From SSF14 sp037045585 (lineage in GTDB: Bacteria > Actinomycetota > Acidimicrobiia > Acidimicrobiales > Microtrichaceae), in the NCBI GenBank assembly GCA_037045585.1, contig JBAOIR010000065.1, positions 62,001-126,000 on the forward strand: a DNA stretch of 64,000 nt, given 5' to 3'. A program made the translations under genes and the position numbers. The notes beneath the pieces were generated by a model. That model was given only the letters and a program-made list of their open reading frames with translations. It did no database searches and was not told the origin of the DNA. Each line of letters begins with the position of its first letter. Position 1 is the first letter of the stretch. This document shows, piece after piece, positions 19,471 through 27,470 of this stretch.

Positions 19471-20367
19471 TCAGGCGACCAGGTGCCCGAGCGAGGCGTC
19501 GATCGTGGGGTACGTGAACTCGTGGCCCGACCGATCGAGCACCGCTGGGATGATGCGCTGGCTCTCGAGGAGGAGCGTATCGGCGAGCTCCTTGCCGAAC
19601 AGCATCCTCGGACCGAACATCGGGATGATCGTCGTCGGGCGATGCAGCGCACGGCCGAGCGCCTTCACGAAGGTGGCGTTGGTGACGGGAGTGGGTGCGG
19701 TCAGGTTGACCGGACCCTCGACGTCGGCGGTGAGGAGCCACTCGACGGCGGTGATGTAGTCGTCGATGTCGATCCAGCTGATGAATTGGCGGCCGCTGCC
19801 GCTGCGCCCGCCGAGACCGGCCTTGAAGAAGGGCAGTTGCCGGGCGAGCGCGCCGCCGTCGGGTGAGAGCACCACTCCCGTTCGGAGGAACGCGGTGGAG
19901 ATCCCGGCGTCGATCGCCGGCTGGGCAGCGTTCTCCCACGCGATGCAGAGGTCGGGGAGATAGCCGGTACCGGCGGGGCCGGACTCGTCGGTCGGCCGTT
20001 CCCCGGTGTCGCCGTAGAACCCGATGGCCGAGCCGCTGAGCAGCCGCTTCGGAGCCCGGTCGAGGTGGGCGAGCGTCGTCGCCAGCAGGGTCGTGCCGTC
20101 GGTTCGGCTGGAACGGATCCGCTCCTTCTGCTCGGCGGTCCAGCGCTTCTCGCCGATGCCTTCGCCCGCGAGATGGACGACGGCGTCGATCCCGTCGAGG
20201 GCGCGTTCGTCGATGGTGCCGGCCGCAGGGTCCCACAGCATCTCGTCCGAGGACGGCCGGTCGCCCGCCCGGCGGACGACGCGGAGGACGCGGTGACCAC
20301 CGCGCTCGAGGTGTGAGCGGAGCTCGGTGCCGATGAGTCCGCTCGATCCGGTGATGGCGATGTCCAT
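19471..20367 (-). CDS. TIGR01777-family NAD(P)-binding epimerase, YfcH-like
   Basis: The protein has 298 residues. It opens with MDIAITGSSGLIGTELRSHL (Rossmann G-x-x-G-x-x-G) and has the family blocks VVHLAGEGIGEKRWT, SGSAIGFYGDTGER and FISWIDIDDYITAV, plus a C-terminal domain typical of TIGR01777 (sulA/YfcH group). The Y-x-x-x-K dyad of classical epimerases is replaced in this family by the G-F-Y-G-D segment; the substrate is unknown. It is divergent from the Gly-rich secreted protein; a 14-bp perfect palindrome, CGGGTGGCCACCCG, lies between them at 20390-20403. Confidence 0.82.
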   Translation of the reverse strand: MDIAITGSSGLIGTELRSHLERGGHRVLRVVRRAGDRPSSDEMLWDPAAGTIDERALDGIDAVVHLAGEGIGEKRWTAEQKERIRSSRTDGTTLLATTLAHLDRAPKRLLSGSAIGFYGDTGERPTDESGPAGTGYLPDLCIAWENAAQPAIDAGISTAFLRTGVVLSPDGGALARQLPFFKAGLGGRSGSGRQFISWIDIDDYITAVEWLLTADVEGPVNLTAPTPVTNATFVKALGRALHRPTTIIPMFGPRMLFGKELADTLLLESQRIIPAVLDRSGHEFTYPTIDASLGHLVA

Positions 20368-20488
20368 GACCGATGTCTACCCCGTGGGTCGGGTGGCCAC
20401 CCGCTTCTGGCGAACGGGGGACGAAGTTCTCAATCTGAACATCCTTCGGTCGATGGGTGAATGTCCTACCTGTCTTGAGGAGATCACC

Positions 20489-21772
20489 ATGTCACGTCCC
20501 GTCCTCCGCGCCGCGCTCGGTGCCCTCTCGATCGGCGCGCTCATCGCGGGCGCTGTCGCGCTCGACGACGGTCCGGCCTCGGCATCGCCGGCCACCGACT
20601 CGGAGTCGTGGCTCGTCTCCGGCGACTACGACTTCGTCGTGCCGGCGGGCGTCACCTCGGTGACCATCGAGGTCGCCGGCGCCCAGGGTGGCGACGGTTG
20701 GAATACGTCGGGTGGCCTCGGCGGGTACATGGCCGGTGACTTCACCGTGGTTCCCGGCGAGACCCTGAAGGTCCACGTCGGTGGTGCCGGCGCCGTCACC
20801 GCGGTCGGCGGTGCCGACGGCGGAGGCGACGCTGATCCGGGCGGGTGTAGCGGCGTCTTCGACGCCGGCAGCGGCGGTGGAGGCACCGACGTCCGCACGT
20901 CGGACGATGCGCTTGCCGATCGCATCATCGTCGCCGGCGGTGGTGGTGGCGGCGGCGGTCTCAGCATGACCGCGAACGGGGGCGTCGGCGGCGGGAACAC
21001 GCCGACCGCCGGAGCGTCGGATTCAATCTTCGGTGGATTCGACGGCGGACAGCCGGGTACCTCCAGTGCCGGCGGCGCCGGTGGCGGATCAGGGATGCTC
21101 GGCGGTCAGGCCGGCGCCCTCGGCGTCGGTGGCGCTGCCGGAACCGACGGGTGCACTGTCGCCGGCGGCGGTGGCGGCGGTTACTACGGTGGTGGCGGCG
21201 GCGAGTCGTCCTTCGGGGACGCCACCGGCGGTGGCGGCGGCGGATCGGCATACATCGACCCAGGTGCCGACCTGACCGGTGCTGCCGACGGTGTCGAGTC
21301 CGGCGACGGCCAGGCGACCATCACGTGGGTGGTCCCGATGGTGACGACCACGACGGAGGCACCGACGACGACCACCACGGCTCCGTCGACGACCACCACG
21401 ACGACGGTGCCCGCTCCGGAGCCGGCCCCGAGGCCGAAGGCCGTGTGCCCCGCACCGGTGCCGCCGCTGCGGGTGTTCAACAACGCCTTCAGCCTGGGGG
21501 TCACGAAGTACCTGATCGACAACTGCGGCGTGACCGGGCGGGCGACCGCGGTCGGGGGCGAGGCCTTCTGGGTGCTCGACCCGCCGAGCGCGTCGGCGTG
21601 CCCCACCTGGCGTGCCGTGCGAGTCGTGGCCAGTCGCAACAGCCTGCTCATTGCCAAGCACCTCATCGACAACTGCCAGTTCTCGGTGCGGGGCCAGATG
21701 GAGGGCAAGACCGGCGCGATCTACGTCGTGCCCGACGGCTACCCCGTCGGTGCCCGCATCACCGCGAGCTGA
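20489..21772 (+). CDS. Secreted glycine-rich protein with Thr/Pro linker and Cys-containing C-terminus
   Basis: The protein has 427 residues. It carries a signal peptide (residues 1-33), then a Gly-rich domain of about 250 residues with GGGGGGGG runs and the pattern F-x-V-P-A-G-V-T-S-V-T-I-E-V-A-G-A-x-G-G, as in secreted Gly-rich adhesin-like proteins. A Thr-Pro linker (TTTEAPTTTTTAPSTTTTTT) follows. The last 110 residues contain two similar helices, TKYLIDNC and AKHLIDNC, probably a small duplicated domain with disulfides. GAGGAG precedes ATG 20489. It is convergent with the MBG-type lipoprotein. Surface role and partner are unknown. Confidence 0.75.
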   Translation: MSRPVLRAALGALSIGALIAGAVALDDGPASASPATDSESWLVSGDYDFVVPAGVTSVTIEVAGAQGGDGWNTSGGLGGYMAGDFTVVPGETLKVHVGGAGAVTAVGGADGGGDADPGGCSGVFDAGSGGGGTDVRTSDDALADRIIVAGGGGGGGGLSMTANGGVGGGNTPTAGASDSIFGGFDGGQPGTSSAGGAGGGSGMLGGQAGALGVGGAAGTDGCTVAGGGGGGYYGGGGGESSFGDATGGGGGGSAYIDPGADLTGAADGVESGDGQATITWVVPMVTTTTEAPTTTTTAPSTTTTTTVPAPEPAPRPKAVCPAPVPPLRVFNNAFSLGVTKYLIDNCGVTGRATAVGGEAFWVLDPPSASACPTWRAVRVVASRNSLLIAKHLIDNCQFSVRGQMEGKTGAIYVVPDGYPVGARITAS

Positions 21773-21791
21773 CGCTGCCCCGATCCGAACG

Positions 21792-21826
21792 CGATGAACG
21801 CCGCCCTCCGAGGGCGGCGTTCATCG
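21792..21826. terminator. Bidirectional intrinsic terminator
   Basis: A 17-bp perfect inverted repeat centred on ACGCCGCCCTC / GAGGGCGGCGT, extended further by CGAACG / CGTTCG with a bulge, sits between the convergent Gly-rich and MBG-repeat genes. Confidence 0.8.
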
Positions 21827-21845
21827 TTCGCGGGTGAGGTGATCG

Positions 21846-22931
21846 TCAGGCCGTGATGGTCATCGTGCCATCGACGTAGTCGAACGTGTAGTTGGTGTCG
21901 GCAGCGCCGGTGCACGTCGACGGGTAGACGCCAGCGGGGCTCGCCGAGGTCGCGGTCGTCGAGCACATCGGCGCGACGGTGGGGGCGATCTCGCCATTGA
22001 CCAGGCCGGAGTAGGACGCAGTGATGCTCGGAACCGCCTCACCGAGACCCACCGACGCCGATGACGCGATGACGAACGCGGCGGCCGGCACGATCGTCAC
22101 GAACCCGGGAACGTACGCGAAGTCGTAGTTGGGGTCGACGGCGCCATCGCAGGTGGTCGCGTACAGGCCGACTCCGGTGGTCGCTGTGGTCGCCGAGGCG
22201 CAGGTCGCGGGCGTAGCGGGGCCCGCCTCCCCGAACAGGAAGCCGTCGTAGCTCGCCGAGACGATCGCCACCTCGCCGTAGGTCGTGGTGGTCGATGAGG
22301 CCGTGACCCCGACGACGGCCCGACCGACGTACACCGAACCGCCGACGTAGGTGATGGCGTAGTTCGGGTCGACGGCACCGATGCACGAGGTCGGGTAGTT
22401 GCCGACCGGGCTGCTCGAGGTCGCCGTCGTGGAACACGTGGGGGCGCCGGCAGGGCTCGTCTGCCCGTTCTTCAGGCCGAGGTAGCCGGCGACGATCGTT
22501 GGCACCGTACCGCCGTAGGTCATGGAGGTCGAGGTCGACAGTACCGTGAGCGGGGCGGGCACGACCGTGACGTACCCGTTCTCGTAGATGAACGTTCGGC
22601 CGGGGTCGGCGGCGCCCGCACACGTGACGGGGTAGGTGCCGGGAGGGCTGGCCGGCGACACGTCGGCAGCGCACGTCGCCGGGGTCGCCGGCGTGATGTT
22701 GCCGGTGTAGGTGGGGTGCAGCACCGAGATCCCGTCGCCGTACACGACCGTCGGCGACGGGGCTCCGACGGTGACGTCGGGGTTCGGCGCCGGTGGCTCC
22801 TCCGGAACGCACGCCGCGACGACGCTCACGGCCAACACCCCCACGACGAGCGCCGAGCGTCGGAGCAGGTCGCCGCCGCGAAGGCGCGTCCCCGTGGACG
22901 ACCCGGATCGCGCAGTCAGTCGTGCAGTCAT
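21846..22931 (-). CDS. Lipoprotein with four MBG-like repeats
   Basis: The protein has 361 residues. The signal peptide ends in a lipobox (SVVAAC), so it should be anchored in the outer leaflet. Four repeats of about 78 residues follow, with the pattern Y-G-x-x-x-x-I-x-A-x-Y-x-G, then P-x-C, then P-x-G-x-Y-x-x-x-C-x-G-A-x-D-P-N-Y and V-x-G-x-x-x-V. This is the MBG (PF18676-like) Ig-type repeat of surface proteins, each with a conserved Cys pair. The ATG at 22931 has AAGGGG about 6 nt upstream. An extracellular binding or spacer role is likely; the ligand is unknown. Confidence 0.75.
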   Translation of the reverse strand: MTARLTARSGSSTGTRLRGGDLLRRSALVVGVLAVSVVAACVPEEPPAPNPDVTVGAPSPTVVYGDGISVLHPTYTGNITPATPATCAADVSPASPPGTYPVTCAGAADPGRTFIYENGYVTVVPAPLTVLSTSTSMTYGGTVPTIVAGYLGLKNGQTSPAGAPTCSTTATSSSPVGNYPTSCIGAVDPNYAITYVGGSVYVGRAVVGVTASSTTTTYGEVAIVSASYDGFLFGEAGPATPATCASATTATTGVGLYATTCDGAVDPNYDFAYVPGFVTIVPAAAFVIASSASVGLGEAVPSITASYSGLVNGEIAPTVAPMCSTTATSASPAGVYPSTCTGAADTNYTFDYVDGTMTITA

Positions 22932-23003
22932 GCCCACCCCTTGCATGCCGACGGAGATCGAGCCCGCTGATCGGGCGCCGTTCCGCCGGCGAGCCCTCGT
23001 GAA

Positions 23004-23021
23004 CCGTATCCTGTCCGCCCG
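23004..23021. repeat. 18-bp element also found at 23843-23860, flanking dprE2
   Basis: CCGTATCCTGTCCGCCCG here and CCGTATCCTGGCTGCCCG at 23843-23860 agree at 16 of 18 bases, in the same orientation on either side of dprE2. The second copy forms the promoter of the 29-codon gene; this copy has no start codon after it. Confidence 0.5.
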
Positions 23022-23029
23022 AACGGCGC

Positions 23030-23791
23030 TCAGCGGTTCGAGACGATGCGCCACACCGGGCGCGGCAGGTGTCGCATCACGGTGAACAGGTACCGCAGCA
23101 CCCCCGGCGACCACACCGTCGTCGCGCCGCGATCGAGCCCGGCGACGATGTCGGCCGCGACCTTGTCGGGGGTCGTCGAGAACGGCGCCGGCTCCATGCC
23201 CTCGGTCATCTTCGTGTGCACGAACCCGGGGCGGACCACCAACACCCGCACGCCGGTTCCGGCGAGGCGGTCGCCGAGACCCTGGGCGTAACCGTCGAGG
23301 CCGGCCTTCGTCGCCCCGTACACGGCGTTGTCCTTGCGCACCCGCTCGCCAGCGACGGACGACATGACGACGATATCGCCGTGCCCCTGCCGCTTCATGG
23401 CGGCGGCGACCGCTGTGAGCGCCGACACCTGGCCGGCGAAGTTGACGACCACGGCGTCGGCCGCTGCGACGGGATCGGCGTCGAAGTCGTCCTGGTTGCC
23501 GAGGATGCCGAACGCCGAGATCACCAGGTCGATGTCGCCGTGGGCGGCGAACACGTCGTCGATCACCTGTTGGTGGGTCGCGCTGGCGGCGCCGTCGAAC
23601 GCCACGGCCTCGGCGTTCATGCCGAGGGCCCGGTACCGCTCGAGGAGGTCCGACACCTGCTCGGGATCACGCACCGCGAGCACGACGAGCTGGCACCGGC
23701 GGCTGGCCAGGAGCTGCACGGTCTCGGTCGCGATCTCCGAGGCGCCGCCCAGAACCAGCACCGAGTTGATGTTGCCGACTGCGTCGCGCAT
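23030..23791 (-). CDS. dprE2: Decaprenylphospho-2-keto-ribose reductase (DprE2-like SDR)
   Basis: The protein has 253 residues. The N-terminus DAVGNINSVLVLGGASEIA and the catalytic block SSVAGERVRKDNAVYGATKA closely follow mycobacterial DprE2, including the distinctive D-A-V-G-N opening and E-R-V-R. DprE2 reduces the 2-keto sugar made by DprE1 to give decaprenylphospho-arabinose, the arabinose donor for wall polysaccharide. The partner dprE1 is not within the window. AGGAG lies 5 nt before the ATG at 23791. Assignment as DprE2 is by recognition of these motifs; a related SDR cannot be fully excluded. Confidence 0.75.
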   Translation of the reverse strand: MRDAVGNINSVLVLGGASEIATETVQLLASRRCQLVVLAVRDPEQVSDLLERYRALGMNAEAVAFDGAASATHQQVIDDVFAAHGDIDLVISAFGILGNQDDFDADPVAAADAVVVNFAGQVSALTAVAAAMKRQGHGDIVVMSSVAGERVRKDNAVYGATKAGLDGYAQGLGDRLAGTGVRVLVVRPGFVHTKMTEGMEPAPFSTTPDKVAADIVAGLDRGATTVWSPGVLRYLFTVMRHLPRPVWRIVSNR

Positions 23792-23845
23792 GGAGCTCCT
23801 GTTCAGAACGCGGACCGTGAATGGGACCGAACGACGGGTTCACCG

Positions 23846-23851
23846 TATCCT
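23846..23851 (+). promoter_or_regulatory. Leaderless-type -10 element for the 29-residue protein
   Basis: TATCCT, then 8 nt, then GTG 23860. Confidence 0.5.
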
Positions 23852-23859
23852 GGCTGCCC

Positions 23860-23949
23860 GTGAGCACCCGAATGCTGATCACCCTCGCCGTCATCTGCGG
23901 TGTCCTCATCCTGGCGGCGGCTGGACTCCAGTTCGCTCTCGTCAAGTAG
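23860..23949 (+). CDS. 29-residue single-helix membrane peptide
   Basis: GTG 23860 opens MSTRMLITLAVICGVLILAA followed by AGLQFALVK and a TAG stop. It is one transmembrane helix with a positively charged N-terminal side, the layout of small membrane proteins that bind larger partners. A TATCCT hexamer 8 nt upstream gives it its own leaderless promoter. A tandem 14-bp duplication covers the last four codons and the stop. It lies between dprE2 (divergent) and lpd (same strand, 98 bp downstream). Function unknown; reality is supported by promoter geometry and sequence character. Confidence 0.55.
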   Translation: MSTRMLITLAVICGVLILAAAGLQFALVK

Positions 23950-23965
23950 CTCTCGTCAAGTAGCT
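23935..23965 (+). repeat. Tandem 14-bp duplication over a stop codon
   Basis: GCTCTCGTCAAGTA occurs twice head to tail (23935-23948, 23949-23962) followed by GCT. The first copy contains the end of the 29-residue gene and the second repeats its A-L-V-K-stop coding sequence. Confidence 0.8.
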
Positions 23966-24047
23966 GTCGGCGGCGCTCGCGGGAACACCGCCACCCGGCC
24001 GCGGGTTTAGGATCAGCGAGACCACCGATTGCTCGCAAGGACCTCCC

Positions 24048-25457
24048 GTGGAACAGAACCCCCCAGTCAAGTACGACGTCGTGATCATCGGTGGTGGCCC
24101 GGGTGGCTACGCCGCTGCGCTGTACGGCGCCAGCGCCGGACTGAAGATCGCCATCGTCGAGAAGGACAAGGTCGGCGGGAGCTGCCTCCACCGCGGGTGC
24201 ATCCCGGCCAAGGAGCTGCTCGAGTCGGCGGCCGTCAACCGCACGGTCCGCCACGCCGCGGAGTTCGGTGTGTTCGTCGACGAGCCCAAGATCGACTGGT
24301 CGGTGACCGTCGACCGCAAGCAGCGCGTCATCGACCAGATGTGGGGCGGTCTCAAGCAGCTGCTCGGCGGTCGAAAGGTCGACGTCTATGCCGGCACCGG
24401 CACGCTCGGCCCCTCACACCAGGTGCACGTCGCCGGCACCGACGGCACCGAGACGATGCTGATCGGCACGTCGGTGATCCTGGCGACGGGGTCGGTGCCA
24501 CGCACGATTCCCGGCTTCGAACCCGACGGTCGCGTCGTCTTCACGAGCGACGAGTTCCTCGACCTCCGCACGCTGCCCCTCCGCGCCGCCGTCATCGGCG
24601 GTGGCGCCATCGGCTGCGAGTTCGCGTCGACGTTGGCCGACATGGGCACCGAGGTCACGATCCTCGAGGGGTTGCCGAAGATCCTTCCCGGGTGTGACAA
24701 GGACGTCGCCGCGATCGTCGAGCGGTCGTTCAAGAAGAAGGGCATGACGATCCGCACCGGCGTGTCGGTCACCGGCCATGCTCCGAAGGCCGACGGCGGC
24801 ACGGTCGTGTCGTTCGGCGAGGAGACCCTCGAGGTCGACATCGTGGTCGTGTCGGTGGGTCGCTCTCCCGTCTCCCGCGGCGTGGTCGCCGAGGGCCCGG
24901 CCGTCGCCGTGAGCGAACGTGGGTTCTTCGAGGTCGACGCGAACTGCCGCACGGCCGAGCCCGGCGTGTGGGCAATCGGCGACTGCATCGCGACGCCACA
25001 GCTGGCCCACGTCGGCTTCATCGAGGGCATCAACGCGATCAAGGACATCCTCGGCGAGAACCCGGCGGCGGTCGACTACGGCAAGGTGCCGTGGGCGATC
25101 TACTGCCACCCCGAGGTCAGCTTCGCCGGCCACTCCGAGGAGTCGGCCAAGGAGGCCGGGTACGAGGTCGTCGCCAACAAGCACCGCTTCATCGGCAACG
25201 GCCGGGCGGTGATCCTGGGCGAGACCGACGGCCTCGTGAAGGTCATCGCCGAGAAGCGACCCGACGGCAGCGGCGGCAAGATCCTCGGCGTGCACATGGT
25301 CGGGCCGTGGGTCACCGAGCAGCTGGGCGCGGGCTACTTCGCGGTCAACTGGGAGGCGACCGTCGACGAGGTGGCCGAGCTGATCCAGCCGCACCCGTCG
25401 ATGAGTGAGCTCTTCGGCGAGACCGTGATCGCGCTCACGGGTCGTTCGCTGCACTGA
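24048..25457 (+). CDS. lpdA: Dihydrolipoyl dehydrogenase (E3)
   Basis: The protein has 469 residues. It reoxidises dihydrolipoyl groups of E2 (and glycine cleavage H protein) with FAD and NAD. It has the FAD motif VVIIGGGPGGYAAA, the redox pair C46-C51 in GGSCLHRGCIPAK, the NAD motif AAVIGGGAIGCEFASTLADM, the segment WAIGDCIATPQLAH, and the C-terminal His-Glu region near IQPHPSMSE. GTG start with AAGGA upstream. It lies ahead of the E2 and lipoate genes on the same strand, with one convergent-strand hypothetical gene in between. Confidence 0.92.
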   Translation: MEQNPPVKYDVVIIGGGPGGYAAALYGASAGLKIAIVEKDKVGGSCLHRGCIPAKELLESAAVNRTVRHAAEFGVFVDEPKIDWSVTVDRKQRVIDQMWGGLKQLLGGRKVDVYAGTGTLGPSHQVHVAGTDGTETMLIGTSVILATGSVPRTIPGFEPDGRVVFTSDEFLDLRTLPLRAAVIGGGAIGCEFASTLADMGTEVTILEGLPKILPGCDKDVAAIVERSFKKKGMTIRTGVSVTGHAPKADGGTVVSFGEETLEVDIVVVSVGRSPVSRGVVAEGPAVAVSERGFFEVDANCRTAEPGVWAIGDCIATPQLAHVGFIEGINAIKDILGENPAAVDYGKVPWAIYCHPEVSFAGHSEESAKEAGYEVVANKHRFIGNGRAVILGETDGLVKVIAEKRPDGSGGKILGVHMVGPWVTEQLGAGYFAVNWEATVDEVAELIQPHPSMSELFGETVIALTGRSLH

Positions 25458-25473
25458 GCCTCGTCGTCGGGTG

Positions 25474-25860
25474 TCAGCCGAGTTCGGCGTCACCCACGAA
25501 GATGGCGACGTAGGCCGCGTCGGGGCCGCCGCGGGTTCGCATCTCGCGCCAGGCCCACAGGTTGGGGTGTTGGACGAGCCGACACGCCTCCGCCGGGGCC
25601 AGGAGCGCGATCGCACGATCGAGTTCGTCAGGCGAGAGCGGGTGTGCCCGGGTGCCCGAGCGGTACCCGACGACGTTGGCGAGCACGGCGGCCGGCAGCG
25701 GGTGGTCGCCACGGTTCACGTGGGGAAAGGCCGCGACGCCGGTGTCATCGACCATGCCAACGGCGTACACCGCCGGCATGCGGTATCCCGGCACGTCGGC
25801 GACGAAGCGGTCCAGCGCTCCTTGGATCTGGTCCGCCGTCTCCCAGCGCTCCTCGTTCAT
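25474..25860 (-). CDS. Hypothetical protein, 128 residues
   Basis: The protein begins MNEERWETADQIQGALDRFV and has the segments PGYRMPAVYAVGMVDD, FPHVNRGDHPLPAAVLANVV and LVQHPNLWAWREM. I do not recognise a family. It is soluble, without a signal peptide. The ATG at 25860 is preferred to the much longer open frame from 26049, whose first 63 codons overlap the E2 leader and look non-coding. It is convergent with lpdA (16 bp gap) and divergent from the E2 gene. Confidence 0.6.
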   Translation of the reverse strand: MNEERWETADQIQGALDRFVADVPGYRMPAVYAVGMVDDTGVAAFPHVNRGDHPLPAAVLANVVGYRSGTRAHPLSPDELDRAIALLAPAEACRLVQHPNLWAWREMRTRGGPDAAYVAIFVGDAELG

Positions 25861-26026
25861 CGAGGGATCACAACAGATTCGGCCGTGCTGCGCACTGAGA
25901 AATTCGGACCCTGTTCGACGCACGGGAACACATCGGCCGGTGGTGGGGTTTTCGTGGGCGATGGTGCCGCTAGCGTGGTGGAATACAGGTTGCATACATG
26001 TTCGGGAGGCGCCGCACCGGTTCCCC

Positions 26027-26049
26027 GTGACGAGCGACAGGCTCGTCAC
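26027..26049 (+). promoter_or_regulatory. Hairpin in the 5' leader of the E2 gene
   Basis: GTGACGAGC (26027-26035) pairs perfectly with GCTCGTCAC (26041-26049) around a GACAG loop, ending 29 nt before ATG 26079. It could be a leader structure or a palindromic operator. The AGAAGGGA ribosome site lies downstream and is free. Confidence 0.4.
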
Positions 26050-26078
26050 CGCCTCCCGTCGAGAAGGGACGTTCAGCG

Positions 26079-27470
26079 ATGGCTGACATCGTGATGCCGC
26101 AGCTCGGAGAATCGGTCACCGAGGGCACGATCACCAAGTGGTTCAAGCAGGTCGGCGACCATGTCGCCGAGGACGAGACGCTGTTCGAGGTCTCCACCGA
26201 CAAGGTCGATTCCGAGGTCCCCTCGCCGTCCGCCGGGTACATCACCGAGATCAAGGTGCCCGAGGGTGAGACGGTCGACGTCGGCACCGTGCTCCTGGTC
26301 CTGGCCGACTCGCCGGCCGGCGGAGCCCCTGCCGCCGATGCACCGGCTCCCGTCGCTGAGGCGCCCGCAACCGAGGCGCCCGCGCCTGCACCCGAGCCGC
26401 CCGCCCCGGTTGCCGCCCCGGCGCCAGTGGCCGAGGCCCCGACGCCACCTCCCGCCCCCGCCCCCGCCCCCGCCCCGGCACCGGCCGCGGCGCCCGAAGG
26501 CTCCGGTGCCGGTGGCCAGCTGTTGTCCCCGCTCGTCCGTCGCCTGATCGAGGAGAACGGGCTCGACGCCACCGCCATCCCCGGCACCGGTGTCGGGGGC
26601 CGGATCACTCGTGAGGACGTACTCGGTGTGCTGGACGCCCGAGCCGGCGGCGCCCCCGCTGCGCCGGCGGCTCCGGCCGCCGCTCCCGCCGCCGCCCCGG
26701 CCGCACCCGTCGCCGCAGCACCCGCCGCCGCCACGGCCGCACCCGTCCTCGCCGGTCAGGGTGACTCGGTCGTGGCACTGAGCAACATCCGCCTGCGCAC
26801 CGGCGAACACATGGTGCGTTCGTTGGCCACGTCGCCGCACGCCATCACCGCCATCGACGTCGACTTCGAGGCAGTGGAGCGTGCCCGCCGTGCCCAGAAG
26901 GAGCAGTTCAAGACGGAAGAGGGTTTCTCCCTCACCTACCTGCCGTTCATCGCCCGGGCCGTCGTCGACGCCCTCGCCGAGTTCCCGCACATGAACGCCA
27001 CGGTGGGAGAGCGCGACCTGATCGTGCACCACGCCGTCAACCTGTCGATCGCCGTCGACCTCAACTTCGAGGGCCTGTTGGCCCCGGTCATCCAGGGCGC
27101 CGACGGCAAGCGGCTCCGCGCCATCGCCCGCGAGGTCAACGATCTGGCCACCCGTGCCCGCCAGAAGAAGCTCTCGCCCGACGATCTCAACGGTGGGACG
27201 TTCACGATCTCGAACTCCGGTAGCTACGGCACGCTGCTCGTGGCCCCGATCATCAACCAGCCGCAGGTGGGCATCCTGTCGACCGACGGTGTCAAGCGCC
27301 GCCCGGTCGTCGTCGAGTTGCCCGACGGCTCGGAATCGATCGCCATCCACTCGGTCGGCAACCTGACGCTCAGCTGGGACCACCGGGCCTTCGACGGCGC
27401 GTACGCCGCGGCGTTCGTCGCACGGATCAAGGAGATCCTCGAGACCCGCGACTGGGTGGCGGAACTGTAG
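26079..27470 (+). CDS. sucB: 2-oxoacid dehydrogenase E2 (dihydrolipoyl acyltransferase), SucB-like
   Basis: The protein has 463 residues. It has one lipoyl domain (residues 1-75) with lipoyl-Lys K42 in VSTDKVDSEV, an Ala/Pro-rich linker (about 80-145), a peripheral subunit-binding domain (SPLVRRLIEENGLDATAIPG), a second Ala/Pro linker and the catalytic domain ending in LSWDHRAFDGAYAAAF with the H-R-x-x-D-G motif. It carries the acyl group from E1 to CoA. The succinyl- or acetyl-specific class is not certain; the sequence style fits actinobacterial SucB/BkdB-type E2. It is directly followed by, and shares one base with, the LipB-LipA gene. Confidence 0.88.
   Translation: MADIVMPQLGESVTEGTITKWFKQVGDHVAEDETLFEVSTDKVDSEVPSPSAGYITEIKVPEGETVDVGTVLLVLADSPAGGAPAADAPAPVAEAPATEAPAPAPEPPAPVAAPAPVAEAPTPPPAPAPAPAPAPAAAPEGSGAGGQLLSPLVRRLIEENGLDATAIPGTGVGGRITREDVLGVLDARAGGAPAAPAAPAAAPAAAPAAPVAAAPAAATAAPVLAGQGDSVVALSNIRLRTGEHMVRSLATSPHAITAIDVDFEAVERARRAQKEQFKTEEGFSLTYLPFIARAVVDALAEFPHMNATVGERDLIVHHAVNLSIAVDLNFEGLLAPVIQGADGKRLRAIAREVNDLATRARQKKLSPDDLNGGTFTISNSGSYGTLLVAPIINQPQVGILSTDGVKRRPVVVELPDGSESIAIHSVGNLTLSWDHRAFDGAYAAAFVARIKEILETRDWVAEL

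Noticed and set aside
18977..20236. 419-codon frame joining the SRPBCC protein to sequence within the YfcH-like gene
   Set aside because: The extension is an off-frame shadow; the SRPBCC protein has a clear ATG at 19438 matching the family N-terminus.
20390..20403. 14-bp palindrome as a strong operator
   Set aside because: Perfect but GC-only and isolated between divergent genes; no second site or known motif, so noted within the YfcH-like entry only.
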